Notes under the pieces: generated by a model
Seen by the model: the letters and a program-made list of their open reading frames with translations, nothing else
What the model was told of the DNA's origin: nothing
Database searches by the model: none
Shown here: in pieces, positions 1 through 11,600 of the stretch
How positions within the stretch are numbered: the stretch's first letter is position 1
Layout of the letters: every line of letters begins with the position of its first letter
Made by a program: the position numbers and the translations under genes
NCBI GenBank assembly: GCA_027596945.1
Contig: JADGJH010000030.1
Location: forward strand, 1-39,986
Direction: 5' to 3'
Source of the DNA: Physocladia obscura
Lineage: Eukaryota > Chytridiomycota > Chytridiomycetes > Chytridiales > Chytriomycetaceae
Length of the DNA stretch: 39,986 nucleotides

Positions 1-519
1 GTTGTACAGCAGCTTGTGGATCAACAAAAAATTCCGACATTATTGTATGGGAGAGTGTGTGTGTGTTTTTTTTTTTTAAAATTTTTTTAATGAAATTTAT
101 GTAGTATGCGTACGGTTCTTGAAAGTATCAAACTATATCCAGGACTTGCCGGGTTCATCAACGGGATTCTAACGCGTCTAATTTCAAAACGAGTATGGAT
201 AAATCCAAATCTATGGAAAGGATTTGTTATTTGTTGTAAGGTTGTGGTTTGAAAAAATTAAAATCAAAAATAATATAGTTATTAAAATCACCTAATATAT
301 ATACAGATCACAGCGCCAACATCATTCTCTGTAATTATCACGCTTCCAAAGCCGCAGTTGGAGGATATCCTGACAAAGGAGCCCGGCTTGAAGCCAAAAT
401 TGTTTGAATATGTGTTGGGTTTGCCGACGGCAATGAGATCGAGAGCCAAAAATTTGCTGTCGCTGTTTCAAGAGCAACAGCAGCAGATGCAGCAGCAATT
501 TATTGAGCAACAATACTGA
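1..519 (+). CDS. Symplekin/Pta1, C-terminal part (3' end of gene)
   Basis: Symplekin (Pta1 in yeast) is the scaffold of the nuclear pre-mRNA cleavage and polyadenylation machinery. Three exons are visible: 1-44, 105-240 and 307-519, ending in TGA. The reading runs through VVQQLVDQQKIPTLF, MRTVLESIKLYPGLAGF, LISKRVWINPNLWKGFVICC and SFSVIITLPKPQLEDI, which follow the conserved C-terminal block of animal symplekin (MRTV, W.GF..CC, SF.V...LP). Intron 1 is gtatgg...tag (60 nt). Intron 2 starts with the weak donor gttgtg; the nearby gtaagg would be a better donor, but it breaks the family alignment. The protein ends in a short Gln-rich tail, with an AATAAA-like signal just after the stop. The gene starts upstream of the window. 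Confidence 0.88.
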
Positions 520-2134
520 AAAATAAATTTAATTAAAAATGCAAATTGTTGTTTTTTGCAAAATTTATTGATTTTTGCATTCAAATTGTTCAATTAAATC
601 ATTCAATTCCTCAAAAAAAAATCTCCTTAGCATAGAAATTGTTGAAAAAAAGGGGGTATATACGATCATAACCACAGTCAGATGTGTGGAATAAAATTTA
701 AAAAATTTGTGAAAACAAGAGCAATCCATGATGAAAGCATAACCAGACACATACACAGACATATATATCAAGATAACCAAGCTCGTGTATGCAAGTCAAT
801 ATTTGTTGGTGCCAGCCAACAGCATCTTAAGACTGTCGATTGGCTTCCTAATGCAACAAGATTGATTTATGCGAAAACAGCTTGTTGAAACTGTGAAAAA
901 AATGCAAAAAATATAAAATGGAATTGAGTACTACAATTTATTGGAATGACGGGTGGTATTAAAAAAATCACCAAGGATATACAATAACAAAAACATACCA
1001 ATGAAATATCTTTGCATGCAATCTTGCAAGCACCATCCCTTTACCGTCAAGATCATTACCAAAGGCATTCTGTCAGAGAAATTTGATTACATGACCTATC
1101 AAAAAAAATTAGTAATTGGATATAAAACTGCACAGCAGCGCTCACTTATTAACAACGGCTCTCAAAATGTCACCAACAGTCCCTTTACTAAACTACATTG
1201 ATCCAAAAAATCTCTGAAAGCGAAGTATCACCAAATCAAGAATTATCGGCCATTCTTACAACTTATATTCAAAATCTACAAATATTTAAGTGCAACATTC
1301 TACTTGACATCTCTATTATTCCAGGTTCTATGATTTGTTGTAATAGAATTTTCAAGCTAGTATATATTGATGAGAAGTGGGAAATTGAAATTGAAATGAC
1401 AGAATATGAATATAAAAGCAGGGACAATAATGAAAGTGATAAAAGTGAATTTTTATGAATTGACTGCTGGATGAGTTTGTCTTTCATGATTATTCAGTTG
1501 TAGAAACCCTTGTTTCAATTAATTGAAAAATAAAATCTTCGATTAAAAAATCTTCCCAGACATTTTCTTATCAGGCTTCAAAATTTTCTTTGACGTTTGT
1601 GTGATTCAAAAATTTATCTCAAATACCAGATTTATTTATTATAAAAAGTAGACAATTTGAGGTAGATCATATTCTGCAAAATTTTCTAGTGCGTTTTCAA
1701 GAGATTTGCATTTTTGGCATGTACAAGAGACAAGATGCTTGTCGTTTTCAACATTTAGCGATTCAAAAACATTGGTGATATCATCTAAACTCGATAATCG
1801 TGAATAAATTATAAGAAGAGAAAGATTTGAAAACACAAGCACAAGATATATTGGAATTTATCATCTTTAACATTCAGTTTATTTGCAAGAATCTCTGACA
1901 GTATTGGACCCTGACAACCGCAAAACTCCATCAATTTCTTCGTAATTTTCTTCTTAATGTTGATGTTGAGGTTTTCAGTATTACCAAGAATATGATACAT
2001 AGGTATTACGCTGGTCAAATAATTCTTTGCTTGTTGGCAAGTCATTGACAACTTTCCAGGTATGATCGTAACAGCTGTCAACAGTATTCATGCAGACTTC
2101 CTTTTTTTCATTTTTTTTGAAATGAAACTCGTTG
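520..2134. other. Gene-poor A+T-rich stretch with unassigned short ORFs
   Basis: About 1.6 kb follows the symplekin gene. Short open frames exist on + (682-888, 953-1201, 1198-1458) and on - (1809-2081, 1639-1842). None shows a family motif I recognise, and none can be joined by clear splice sites into a convincing gene. The two minus frames overlap in different phases, and the second carries a small CTCQKC motif, so together they could be the remnant of one gene. Relic DNA between a core gene and the inverted repeat at 2135 is the best reading. Confidence 0.4.
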
Positions 2135-2340
2135 GAAAGATTTTGCAAAAAGGAATTCCTTGTGAGAATTCACTGTGAGACCACATGAAGTTCTTAGAAT
2201 TCCTCTTAATGAAACAAAATCCTTATCAGAAATCCTTATAAAGTACTTCTTCATTTAAGCATTGGGTATTTGTTTTGTCAAACTTTGTTTTAAGGAATTT
2301 CATGTGGTCCCACAAGGAATTCTTTTTTGCAAAATCTCTC
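2135..2340. repeat. Imperfect inverted repeat / MITE-like hairpin
   Basis: The left arm at 2135-2164 and the reverse complement of 2311-2340 match at 28 of 30 positions (core ttttgcaaaaaggaattcc). After a 14-nt interruption in the left arm, a second block (gaccacatgaa at 2179-2189) again pairs with the right arm (ttcatgtggtc). The whole unit could fold into one long hairpin of about 206 bp with a roughly 90-nt loop region. It carries no coding potential. Size, long terminal arms and A+T content resemble a miniature inverted-repeat element. No target-site duplication is obvious. It directly abuts the 5' end of the zinc-finger pseudogene. Confidence 0.6.
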
Positions 2341-2344
2341 TATT

Positions 2345-2872
2345 GTTATACAAATTCTAACAATGTCTGGATTGAGAATTTCTCTTTCAGAATTGCATCG
2401 AATTTTCCAAACTATGGGCTTGGGTTATGCGATATTGGCACTCATTTTGCGGGATTCCCTTGACTATGTCCCCGTATTACCTAAACTGCGCAAAAGTACG
2501 GCAATAACTACCACAACTGTCAACACGGAAACGTTGCGCTGCGAGCACGTGGTTCACCGCGTGATGTGGAAGCGGTGGATCGACAGCGCGGTGCGCCGCA
2601 ATTTTGGTGTGCTTGTTATTAAACAGGCACGGTATTTTTCCGTACTCCGAGCGTTGCGGACGTGAGGTTGAAGAGGCATAAGGATTTCGAGAGCAGTTGA
2701 GAGGGAAATTGGTGGCGAGAGTGGGGTTGTGCAGATTTTGGGACGATTTCGAAAAAGTGGCAGAAGGTTGTGCGTGGTGTGTGGGGGGTTGCTGGTAAAT
2801 ATCCCAGCAGGAAAAATCGGTGGAGTACGACTTGGAATTGTTGATGATTATTGTGGCAGTGAATCTGATAAT
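2345..2872 (+). pseudogene. Truncated, frameshifted copy of the zinc-finger gene at 13183-14987
   Basis: The + strand here encodes broken pieces of the protein encoded intact on - at 13183-14987. Shared stretches include NFPNYG, DIGTHFAGFP, STAITTTTVNTET, EHVVHRV, FGVLVI, SVLRALRT, KKWQKVVRGV and GVAGKY. The copy lacks the zinc-finger half. It has a large internal deletion that joins the GFP region directly to the YVPVLPKL region (about 2455-2470). It also changes frame several times and has lost the start. The 5' break coincides with the end of the inverted repeat at 2340. It is a dead paralogue, probably not expressed. Confidence 0.85.
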
Positions 2873-3012
2873 CATATGGAGAGAAAAGAAGCATAATTTT
2901 GATAAGTATGTTGAGAATGAGGTTTTTAATGATGAAAAAGATCATAAAGAAGTATCGACAAATCAAGCAGAATAATGATTTGAAAAATAACGAGGGACAA
3001 AATCCGCAGATA

Positions 3013-4235
3013 ATGACAACATTCCTTTCGTCCGATAGTCTCGTGATTGTATCGTGCAAAGTCTGTTCAAAGCCAGTACTCCAAAGTAGTTTGCTAACAC
3101 ATCTGGGTTAGTGTCACGGAAAAAAATAAATCGTGCCTTTGCCTATTGTCACGAAATTAATGCTGGGAATTTATTTACAGAAAACTGTCGGAAAGCTCAT
3201 CCAACGGCGCCGCTCTTTCTGAACGATGATTCTGGTATTTCAACAACACCTCCGTCTTCATTGACTGCACAAGGTTCTGCTGTGGTTGCCGGAGCTGGGT
3301 CAATTATTCAAAACAAAAAGCAAGCAAAACGAAAACGAGATGCTGATGGTAAGATAATCTTTTGCTTTACATAAAAAACAATCATAAAAAATAAAAAAAA
3401 GTAAAAAACGCTCCCGTCCTTTTTTGGGGGTGTTACATTTGTTTTTTTAATGACTAATTCTTCAGAGTAGGAAAACCAACGGAAAGGAAAGAAAAGAAGG
3501 ACAAGAAAGATGCACCCATACGCAGTGTTTCTGTTTCTACATCTGCAACCGGAGCTATCGGCGGAAGCAGCAGCACCATCGGAGATATTGTAAACAACGA
3601 CAATGGAGTCAAATTACTCAAAACCACTATCGTGTCAGCTGATGGAACAGTGAAAGAGAAAACTCTCAAAATTAAGCCACCAATTGTCAAAGGCCCTATG
3701 GATCTTGACAAACATTGTGGCGTTTCTCTTGAAAGCGGTTTGTTTATTTTTTTTTGTATTTTTTGTATATAAATTAAAATATGAATTTAAATTATTACAA
3801 AAATTAGGGCAAACGTGCGGTCGCTCAATAACATGCAAAATTCATTCCGTGTCTTCAAAACGCGCAGTCCCTGGGCGGTCGCAACATTACGACCTTCTGG
3901 TTTCTGAGTATCAAACCAAAAACCGGGCGTTGGCAGCAAACGGCGGACTCGATGGGCGAAAGCAAGGTGGCGGTATCGGCGGCAGTGCGCAGCAACAACA
4001 GCAGCAGTTGCAGCAATTGATGCATTTAGGGCCACTGCGTGTTCCCAGTGAGCAGGATGCAGCTGTTTTGTTTGAGGGTATCAAGTACCATCAACCACAG
4101 CCGATTGCAACTGTTTCTGGGACTGGCGTCAGCGGGTTTTCTCTTGGTGGGTTGATGAACGCTATTAATACGAGGAGTGTGAGGTATATGTTGAGGGAAA
4201 TTCGAGAGAAAAGGTTGGCGGTTGGTGGAAATTAG
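3013..4235 (+). CDS. SGF73: Sgf73 / ataxin-7 family, SAGA deubiquitinase-module subunit
   Basis: Sgf73 (ataxin-7 in animals) anchors the histone H2B deubiquitinase module to the SAGA coactivator. Four exons: 3013-3106, 3181-3348, 3468-3737 and 3808-4235, with all phases agreeing and 319 codons. The N terminus has a C2HC finger, CKVC...HLENC (C15, C18, H30, C34), formed across intron 1. The SCA7 domain spans about residues 160-225 and is recognisable by PMDLDKHCG, QTCGRSITCKIHS, KRAVPGRSQHYD and LLVSEYQTK; intron 3 splits it. A short Gln run follows. The ATG at 3013 is chosen because it sits just ahead of the finger, but the frame stays open up to an ATG at 2899, so a longer N terminus is possible. 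It converges on NAA10. Confidence 0.9.
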
Positions 4236-4373
4236 CAATGAGGAGTGGTTTTTTCTTTTGTTCTTTTTTTTTGTACAAAGCATCGGAGAGGATGGGAATT
4301 GCTTTTTTGTTTTGTTTTTTTTTTGTGTACAAATATCAAAAAGACAGAAATATTCTTTCACTAGTTTTTCCTT

Positions 4374-5180
4374 TTATTTAAATTTCAGAACCATCTTTTT
4401 CGCATCTTCTCCATCGGCGTAGTATTTTTTTTCCACTTCGACTTCACTACAAATAAATAAAGAGTGTCACAAACATTATGTTCGCTAAACTATATGATGT
4501 GTATACCTGAATTTTAAAGTATCTTTGTATAGGGAAATAGCAGCACGGTTGCTTTTACGGACATGCAGTGAACAGCTTTTGGCTCCGAATGATTCAACCA
4601 TTGCGCGTTCTTATTTATTTTTTGAGTTAAATTGATCATTTTTTCTTTACTTTTTCCACCACTTGCTGAGCTTACGCCCTGTTTCTCTCTTGTTTTCTCC
4701 CTCTTTTTCGCTACAAGGGTCATTCTTGGCTTAACGCTTTTGTTCGAAAAACAAAAAACTCACGAGCTTGCGACATGAGTTTTTCGGCAAGTCCAAGACG
4801 CCTAAAATTGCGCATAACACTGAGAGAAGTAATATGACCGTTAGGTAGTTGATTTGCTTCTTCCTCCCTACAAGTATAAAAAAAATTTTTTTAACTTGTT
4901 TTTGTTGCGAAACACTGCTGTTACATTTTCGCAAGGACATAGCCCACGACACGGCCCTTGTGGTCTTCGGCAACGTATGAGAGCTAAAAAAAAGAACAGA
5001 AAAAAAAGTATGATTGTTAAGATGACTTTTGTGGGATAAACGGTGGAACATTTGAACCTGAGGCCATGAGGCTAGATGATAAATGTAGTATTTCATCTGG
5101 TAGTTTTCAGGAAGGTTGTTGAGGTTGCAATTTTGCATTGCAAGCAGATCTTCAATGGTTGCTTGTCTTATGTTGATCAT
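4374..5180 (-). CDS. NAA10: N-alpha-acetyltransferase Naa10/Ard1 (NatA catalytic subunit)
   Basis: Naa10 is the GNAT-fold catalytic subunit of NatA, which acetylates nascent-chain N termini at the ribosome. Five exons (on -): 5180-5058, 4983-4925, 4867-4764, 4609-4507 and 4446-4374, together 153 aa. The start [20 protein letters not shown], then [14 protein letters not shown] and SWPQLSYVAED, are diagnostic. The acetyl-CoA loop is [12 protein letters not shown] (family R/QxxGxG/A), followed by [12 protein letters not shown] and KYYADGEDA. The protein stops soon after the GNAT core; yeast and human proteins are about 235 residues, so the acidic or disordered tail is absent. Its start codon is 46 bp from that of NOT1 on the other strand. 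Confidence 0.93.
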
Positions 5181-5226
5181 ATTTGCTCTTTTTGGAATAA
5201 AAAATTGCAAAACGCGCATCATCTTG
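5181..5226. promoter_or_regulatory. Very short shared 5' region between NAA10 and NOT1
   Basis: Only 46 bp separate the ATG of NAA10 (5180, -) and the chosen ATG of NOT1 (5227, +). If both starts are right, the two genes share one bidirectional promoter, and their 5' UTRs or core promoters must overlap the neighbouring coding exon. No clear TATA box is visible in the interval. Confidence 0.45.
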
Positions 5227-8200
5227 ATGAATAACAACAGCAACAACGCTACATCAGTAATGGGGAGTATAAGCGGTATAAGCGGTATAAGCGGAATAGG
5301 CGGAATAGGTGGATCGACGGGACTCGGGTTTGGGCTGCAGGGAATGGTTGGCACAGTGGTGCTTGCGGTGGGGTACCAGTTCACAGCATCACGCGCGAAC
5401 GCAGTGGCGGTGCTGACGGCATGCGGCGTGCGCAATGAGGCTGGCGTGGCGCGGGCGTTGGCAGCAATGGCGGCATACGCGTCAACACCAACAGCAACCA
5501 CTACAACCGCCGCAACAGCAACCTTACCATCGCCAACAATTACAAGTGGATCGGCTAGTTCCAGTTCTGCCAGTTTAGGGGCCAAAGTTGGGGCAGCAGG
5601 CATCGAGGCGCTGCGGACGCATGGCTACGACTTTGAGGCGGCGTCGGCATCTGCATCGGGGTTTGACTTTGATCTATTTGTGTTTGCAGTGTCAGAGCGC
5701 GTACCCAACGCCGACTGGGCGACCGTGGTGCGTGGACTTGACTGTCCCGAAGCCGTCTTCAAGGACATTGCCGCCCTGTCAACTGTCGTCACCTGCTTCA
5801 AATCAGCCATCAAGGTTTGTTTTTATCTTTACCGTGCTTCTAGCATAACTCTACCACCTTAGGATATTTTCAAGTTTCCTATCTCCGCCTTCTTTGGTCG
5901 CTGGCAATATTCGGACGCCCAGATCGGCTTCCTCAAACTTGCCATCTTCAACACCCCCGAACTCTTCTCCTTCCCTGTGCACTCCGCCACGTCACTCGCA
6001 CTTTCCTCCACCTCCTCCACCTCTTCCACTTCTATTTCTCCCCGCCGTGTTCTCCCAGACTCTACTCTTGTCCTCGGCAAACAACTCCCTCACCCTTTCC
6101 TGAATCTTCCGTGGAACTCACTTGATCTCATTGAAACCCTAATCCATCTTGCCGATCTTGAATCTGTCTTTGCGGATGTCAAGGCCCTTCTGGATGTTGC
6201 GGTTCGCGAGGCTCCTGAGCTCTTGCTTCTTGGTCTTGCTCAGATTACGGTATTAAAGAATGCGAGCGAAGTAAACTCAGAAAGTATTCCAACTAACTGA
6301 ACTACAATAATTCCAGCCACCATGGAACTCGCTGCATAAAGAGGTAGCATCAGCGTTAGTAATCATGTTCCTGGCTGGCAACAATAACAACTCAAGCTTT
6401 GTTGTGCCTCTTCTCTGGCAAGTCTCTCCAACCCTAGTCCTTGCTGGCCTCGTTCATATCTACAGTAAAGACCCGTCTCAACTCAGCCGTATTCTCGACA
6501 TTATTCAAGAAATTAGAGCCCTTTCGCCAATTCTCGATTCCAAACACACTTACTTTAACCTCGACTTAGTATCCCTTGCTTCGCGACGTGGATATGTGAA
6601 TCTCGAAAAATGGCTGCAAGAACGCATCCAGCTCGACAGTAGATCTGTCACTGTTTCTTCGGCTACGCCTTCATTTTCATTTGTAAAGGGCTGTTTGGAG
6701 TTTATTAGCGATAAGATTACCTTATTTGCTGCAGGTAGTGTTGGCGGTTCTGGTGGTGGGCCGAATCCTTTGCCAGTTGAAATTGTAGCTACCTTTTTGC
6801 GTGTTTTGAGAACAAGGTGAATATTGAATGCAGCTAAGAAAAAGGAAAAAGATCAAAGCGATAAGAAATTGAGCGAAACGAAAAAAAGAAAAGCTTTTTG
6901 CAGGTTTCTTCAAACTTGAAAAATATTTAATTTGATATTTTTTTTCAAATGCAGTCCAATGAGCCCCGAGCTTGCTGCATATTTCAAGGAGCTCCTAGTA
7001 GTTAGCATTAAAGTATATCCTCAACTAATGGGTGGCGTTGGTGGCTCAGCGATAGCGACTGCAGAAGACATCCTGATCAGCAACATTGATTCGGGTGTGA
7101 ACGGCAACCAAAGTGACGCCGAAAAAGAAGCAAGTCTATACTACAGCCGTCTTCTAAAAAGCGAAATATCTATCCCCCAAATCGTAGACCTCCTTCAACG
7201 ATGTCGCGACAGCGTAAACCCACGCGAACAAGAAGTCTTTGTCCATTTCACGCAAATTCATCTCGAGGAATATAAATGTTTCCCGCAATATCCAGACAAG
7301 CAACTGCAAATTACGAGCACACTGTTTGGTGCGTTGATCCAGGACGTGTATGTAGATGCCAAAAATCTTGCAAGCAGTTTGCGATGTGTGCTGGACGCGT
7401 TGCGGCAGCCACCTGGAAGCAAGTTTTTCAAATTTGGTATTGTTGCGTTGTTACAGTTTCAAGGGCGACTAGGGGAGTGGCCGCATTATTGCTCGTTGCT
7501 TTTACAAATTCCGCATTTAGCCCAGAATAATCCCGAAATTGTTGCATATGTAACTCCACTTGCGACTGTTACAGATGGAATGAGTGGTGGTAGTAGCGGT
7601 GGTGGTGGCGGCGGCGGTGGCGTTGTTGGTAATACTAGCGGAGTGGATAGTGGTGATGGAGATTCTGTCAGAAATATCACGGAGACAGCTGCTTCTGGGG
7701 AAAAACATGTATTTACTGCTCTGAAACTCGATAGCGATGACGAAGCCGAAAACGGAGGACCTTTGCAAGAACCCGATCCAGTTATCAAAGATAAGATTTT
7801 ATTCATCATCAACAATATTACGTTCGACAATCTTGAATCTAAAGTGGACGAGATGAAAGAAATATTAAACGACTCGCATTTTCGATGGTTTAGCGAATAT
7901 CTTGTTGTAAAGCGGGCGAGTATTGAACCGAATTTCCATCAGCTGTATATTGCGTTGCTCGAGAGTCTTCAATTCCCGCCTTTGATGAAGAAAATTCTTG
8001 TGCAAACGTATGCAAATATCAGGGTTTTGTTGAATTCGGATAAGACTGTGACTTCTTCATCGGAACGCACTTTACTTAAAAATTTAGGAACTTGGCTTGG
8101 ATCAGTGTCACTGGCGAAAAATAAACCGATCAAGCATAAAAATTTGGCTTTCAAAGTGAGCATGTTTTATTTTCTGTTCATTTATTTATTTATTTTCTTG

Positions 8201-8636
8201 GTTTTTTTAGAATCTATTGTTGGAAGGATTTGAAAGTGATCGATTAATTGTTGTGATTCCCTTTGTGTGCAAAGTTCTTGAGCAGTGTCACAACAGCAAA
8301 GTATTTAGACCACCGAATCCTTGGCTGATGGCAATAATGAAACTCTTATCGGAATTGTATCATTTTGCGAATTTGAAGCTGAATTTAAAGTTTGAAATTG
8401 AAGTTCTTTGCAAGAAACTTCAGTTGGATGTGAAAGGTATGAACTGACGCCATTTTTTTTTTAAGAAAAGGATTTCCTTTTCTTGTATTCCAGGTCATTT
8501 TTGATTATTATTACTATTATTTAGATATCGAACCGGCCGTGATTCTGCGAAATCAACCCTTGAAAGTGGTGCAAAAGAAAGTCGCGGCTGCCATTGTCGA
8601 AAATAGTGGTATTATTCCAAGTCCAGTGTCAGTTGC

Positions 8637-8671
<35 letters not shown>

Positions 8672-11600
8672 CACAGCAGCAACAGTCTATTGAAGAATCG
8701 TCCATTTCTCTGTATATTACACTTCCGAATTTACCTATATTTAATCAACAGCCGTCAATGAAGCGAGTTGTTCATATTGCGATCGATCGCGCTATTCGTG
8801 AAGTGGTGAGAAGCAGATTCTACGCCTATTTACACATTAATTTGTTTCTTTCTTTATTTACGTAGATTGACTCTGCTGTTGTAGAACGTAGTGTGTCGAT
8901 CGCGTGCATAACAACACGAGAACTAATTCTCAAAGATTTTGCAAAAGAGGTGAATGAAGAAAAAATGAGGAGGGCTGCACATCTTATGGCCCAAAATCTT
9001 GCGGGAAGCCTTGCGATTGTTAGTTCCAGGGATCCGTTGCGAGTTGGAATGATTACGCAGTTGCAGAATCTTTTGAGACAGAATGGAATGACTGAGGTTT
9101 TTTTTTTAATTTCTTGTCATTACCAGGTTGTTCTCATCTAATTTGTTGTTTTTTTAACAGCAATCGGTTTCGGAACAGGTTGTGTTTTTGATTGTGAACG
9201 ACAACTTGGAGCTTGCATGTACAGTGATGGAACGTGCGGCAGCAGAGAAATCACTTGCTGAAATTGATGATTTGTTGGCGCCGGCTTACTTGCAGCGACG
9301 AAAGCATCGTGAACGAAGTGGCGCGCAATTCTTTGATATCAGTGTGTATTCGGCGTCTACGTATCCGTCTAGTTTGCCAGAGCCACTGAAGTTGAAGAAT
9401 GAAGTCACACCTAACCAGTTCCGTGTTTATGAAGATTTTTCACGCATGTCGACAAGACAAATTCCATTTTCTGGTTTGTTTTTTGGTCATATTATAATAG
9501 CAAAAAAGTAATTTTCCCCCCGTTTTGTAGTTGAGACTGATACTCGAGATGCAAGAAATAACCGTGATAGCATTACAAACACCGAAGACCACTTAATTCC
9601 GCCAGTAATAATCCAGGCGATGGAGAAACTGGATCTTGTTTTAATCGAATTAGACAAGTCCATTGCATCAGCGACTTCTGGATACGTGACGTTTGCGCAG
9701 CTTCCAGGACAACACGAAGTGAAAGTTCTTTTGCGGCAAATATCCGCGTTCATTTCAAGTTTCAGTAACCGCGATGACATTCATTTGCTTGCGGGACAGA
9801 AAGTTGTACATCAGTTGTTTCAAATTGACAGCCAGCTTTCACGGGAGAGTTATACACTTCTGTTAGAGAGGATTTGCGACCTTTCCAAACGAACTGCAAA
9901 AGAGATTACAAACTGGTTTTTGTATTCTAAAGATGATGTGTGTATTGTTTTATGCTTTCTCTTCCTCTTTTTGACCAAAAAAAATAATCAACAGCGGCGA
10001 TGGAATGTTCCTGTGCTCTTAATTTTGATTCGCGTTGGGTTATTGCCAGTAACTGATTTGGATGTGCAGTTAGCCCGAATGGTTGAGAATAACAAGCCAG
10101 GAGCAATTGAATTTGTGGTTGAATTGATCAAAGCCGTATTGCTCGATGAAGTCCCGTTTGCAGCACATGACTCGTTCTTCAATTGCATAGCTGTTTTATC
10201 GACTGTGACGGAAATGAACGCACCAGGAGTGGTGGATGTGTTGAAAGAGATAAAGAATCGGTTCTCAGTCATGACCTTAAAGAGTGCAACTTCTGGACGG
10301 GAACTTGATTCGATGGAGTTACGGGAGAGTTTTATTGTTTTGTTTTCGGAATGGGTTAAAATCTTTCATCATCCTGCGTCTGATGAGAAGGCATATCGAG
10401 ACTTTATTATTCAGGTTTGTTTGCTTGTTTTTTTGTTGTTTTTTTTTTGTCTTTTTCCTAATTGTTTTTGTGGCCAGTTGCAAAATTTGGGCGTTTTAGA
10501 TGAAGAGGATACATCATCGTTATTTTTCAGGGTTTGCACTGAATTGAGTGTAGATTTGTACATCCAAGCAAAAGCAAATCCAGGCATTCTTCCATTTGAC
10601 CCATTTCAAGCTGTTGATGCATTTTCGCGTCTGATTGTCTTGCTGGTGCGATATCACGCTGAACCAGCCGAAGCAAACAGCAACACTGCAAAATTGGATC
10701 TGACGACCAAGATTTTGTACATAATTGTCCTGGTGTCAGTCCACGCGCATGAGCAAAGACGTGCGCAGTTTAATCAACGACCCTTTTTCAGACTGTTTTC
10801 ATCCTTGCTGAATGATTTGAACTTGTTTGAGGATCAATTGCAGGATATTTATTTCCCGATTTTGTTCAAGATTAGGTAGGTTTTTTGTTTTTGCTCTTCA
10901 TTTGTCTTTGTGATTCTTATCATGGAGCAAATAGCAATACTCTTCATACTTTGCAGCCTTCGTTTTTGCCCGGATTCACTCTTTCATGGCTTCAACTTAT
11001 TTCACATAGGTTTTTCATGTCAAAGCTACTTTCGGCGGAATCTCAAAAGGGTTGGCCGTTCTTTCAACGTCTGTTGGTTGACTTGTTCAAGTTTTTGGGG
11101 CCGTTCTTGCGGCAATCAGAAATGGCTGATGCAATCCGTCTCTTGTACAAAGCAACTCTTCGAATACTTTTAGTTCTGCTTCATGACTTTCCAGAATTTC
11201 TGTGCGACTATCATTTCAGCTTTGTGGAAGTAATCCCGCATTCATGCATCCAGCTGCGAAATCTGATTCTCAGTGCGTTTCCACGGAATATGCGTCTTCC
11301 GGATCCTTTCACTCCAAATCTCAAGGTTGACTTGCTTCCTGAAGTCAACCAGCCACCACATGTCATGTCTGATTACACAGGCACTTTGTCGCACATCAAT
11401 ATTAAAGCCGATATTGACACGTATTTAAAAAATCGGGCACCCGCGTCGTTTTTGAGCGAATTGCGGACCAGGTTATTGCAGCCACAGCCGGATGATTTCA
11501 CAAAGTATAACCTTGCGGCGATAAACTCGCTTGTGCTTTATGTTGGTGTTCAGGCGATTGCTAATGCGCAAGCTAAAGGGCTGCAAGCTTCGGCACCTTT

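Noticed and set aside
236..241. gtaagg as donor of the second symplekin intron
   Set aside because: A better consensus, but it cannot keep the conserved GFVICC...SFSVIITLP reading; the donor at 241 does.
2899..3012. Upstream in-frame extension of SGF73 (start MISMLRMRF)
   Set aside because: Met/Lys-rich translation of A+T-rich DNA just after the pseudogene; the ATG at 3013 is directly ahead of the conserved finger. Not fully excluded.
4731..5603. 290-codon minus frame spanning NAA10 exons and the antisense of NOT1 exon 1
   Set aside because: It reads through introns of NAA10 and out of frame; the five-exon NAA10 model and NOT1 on + explain the region.
8635..8690. CAG/CAA repeat as a mobile or regulatory repeat
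   Set aside because: It is an in-frame Gln run within the NOT1 linker.
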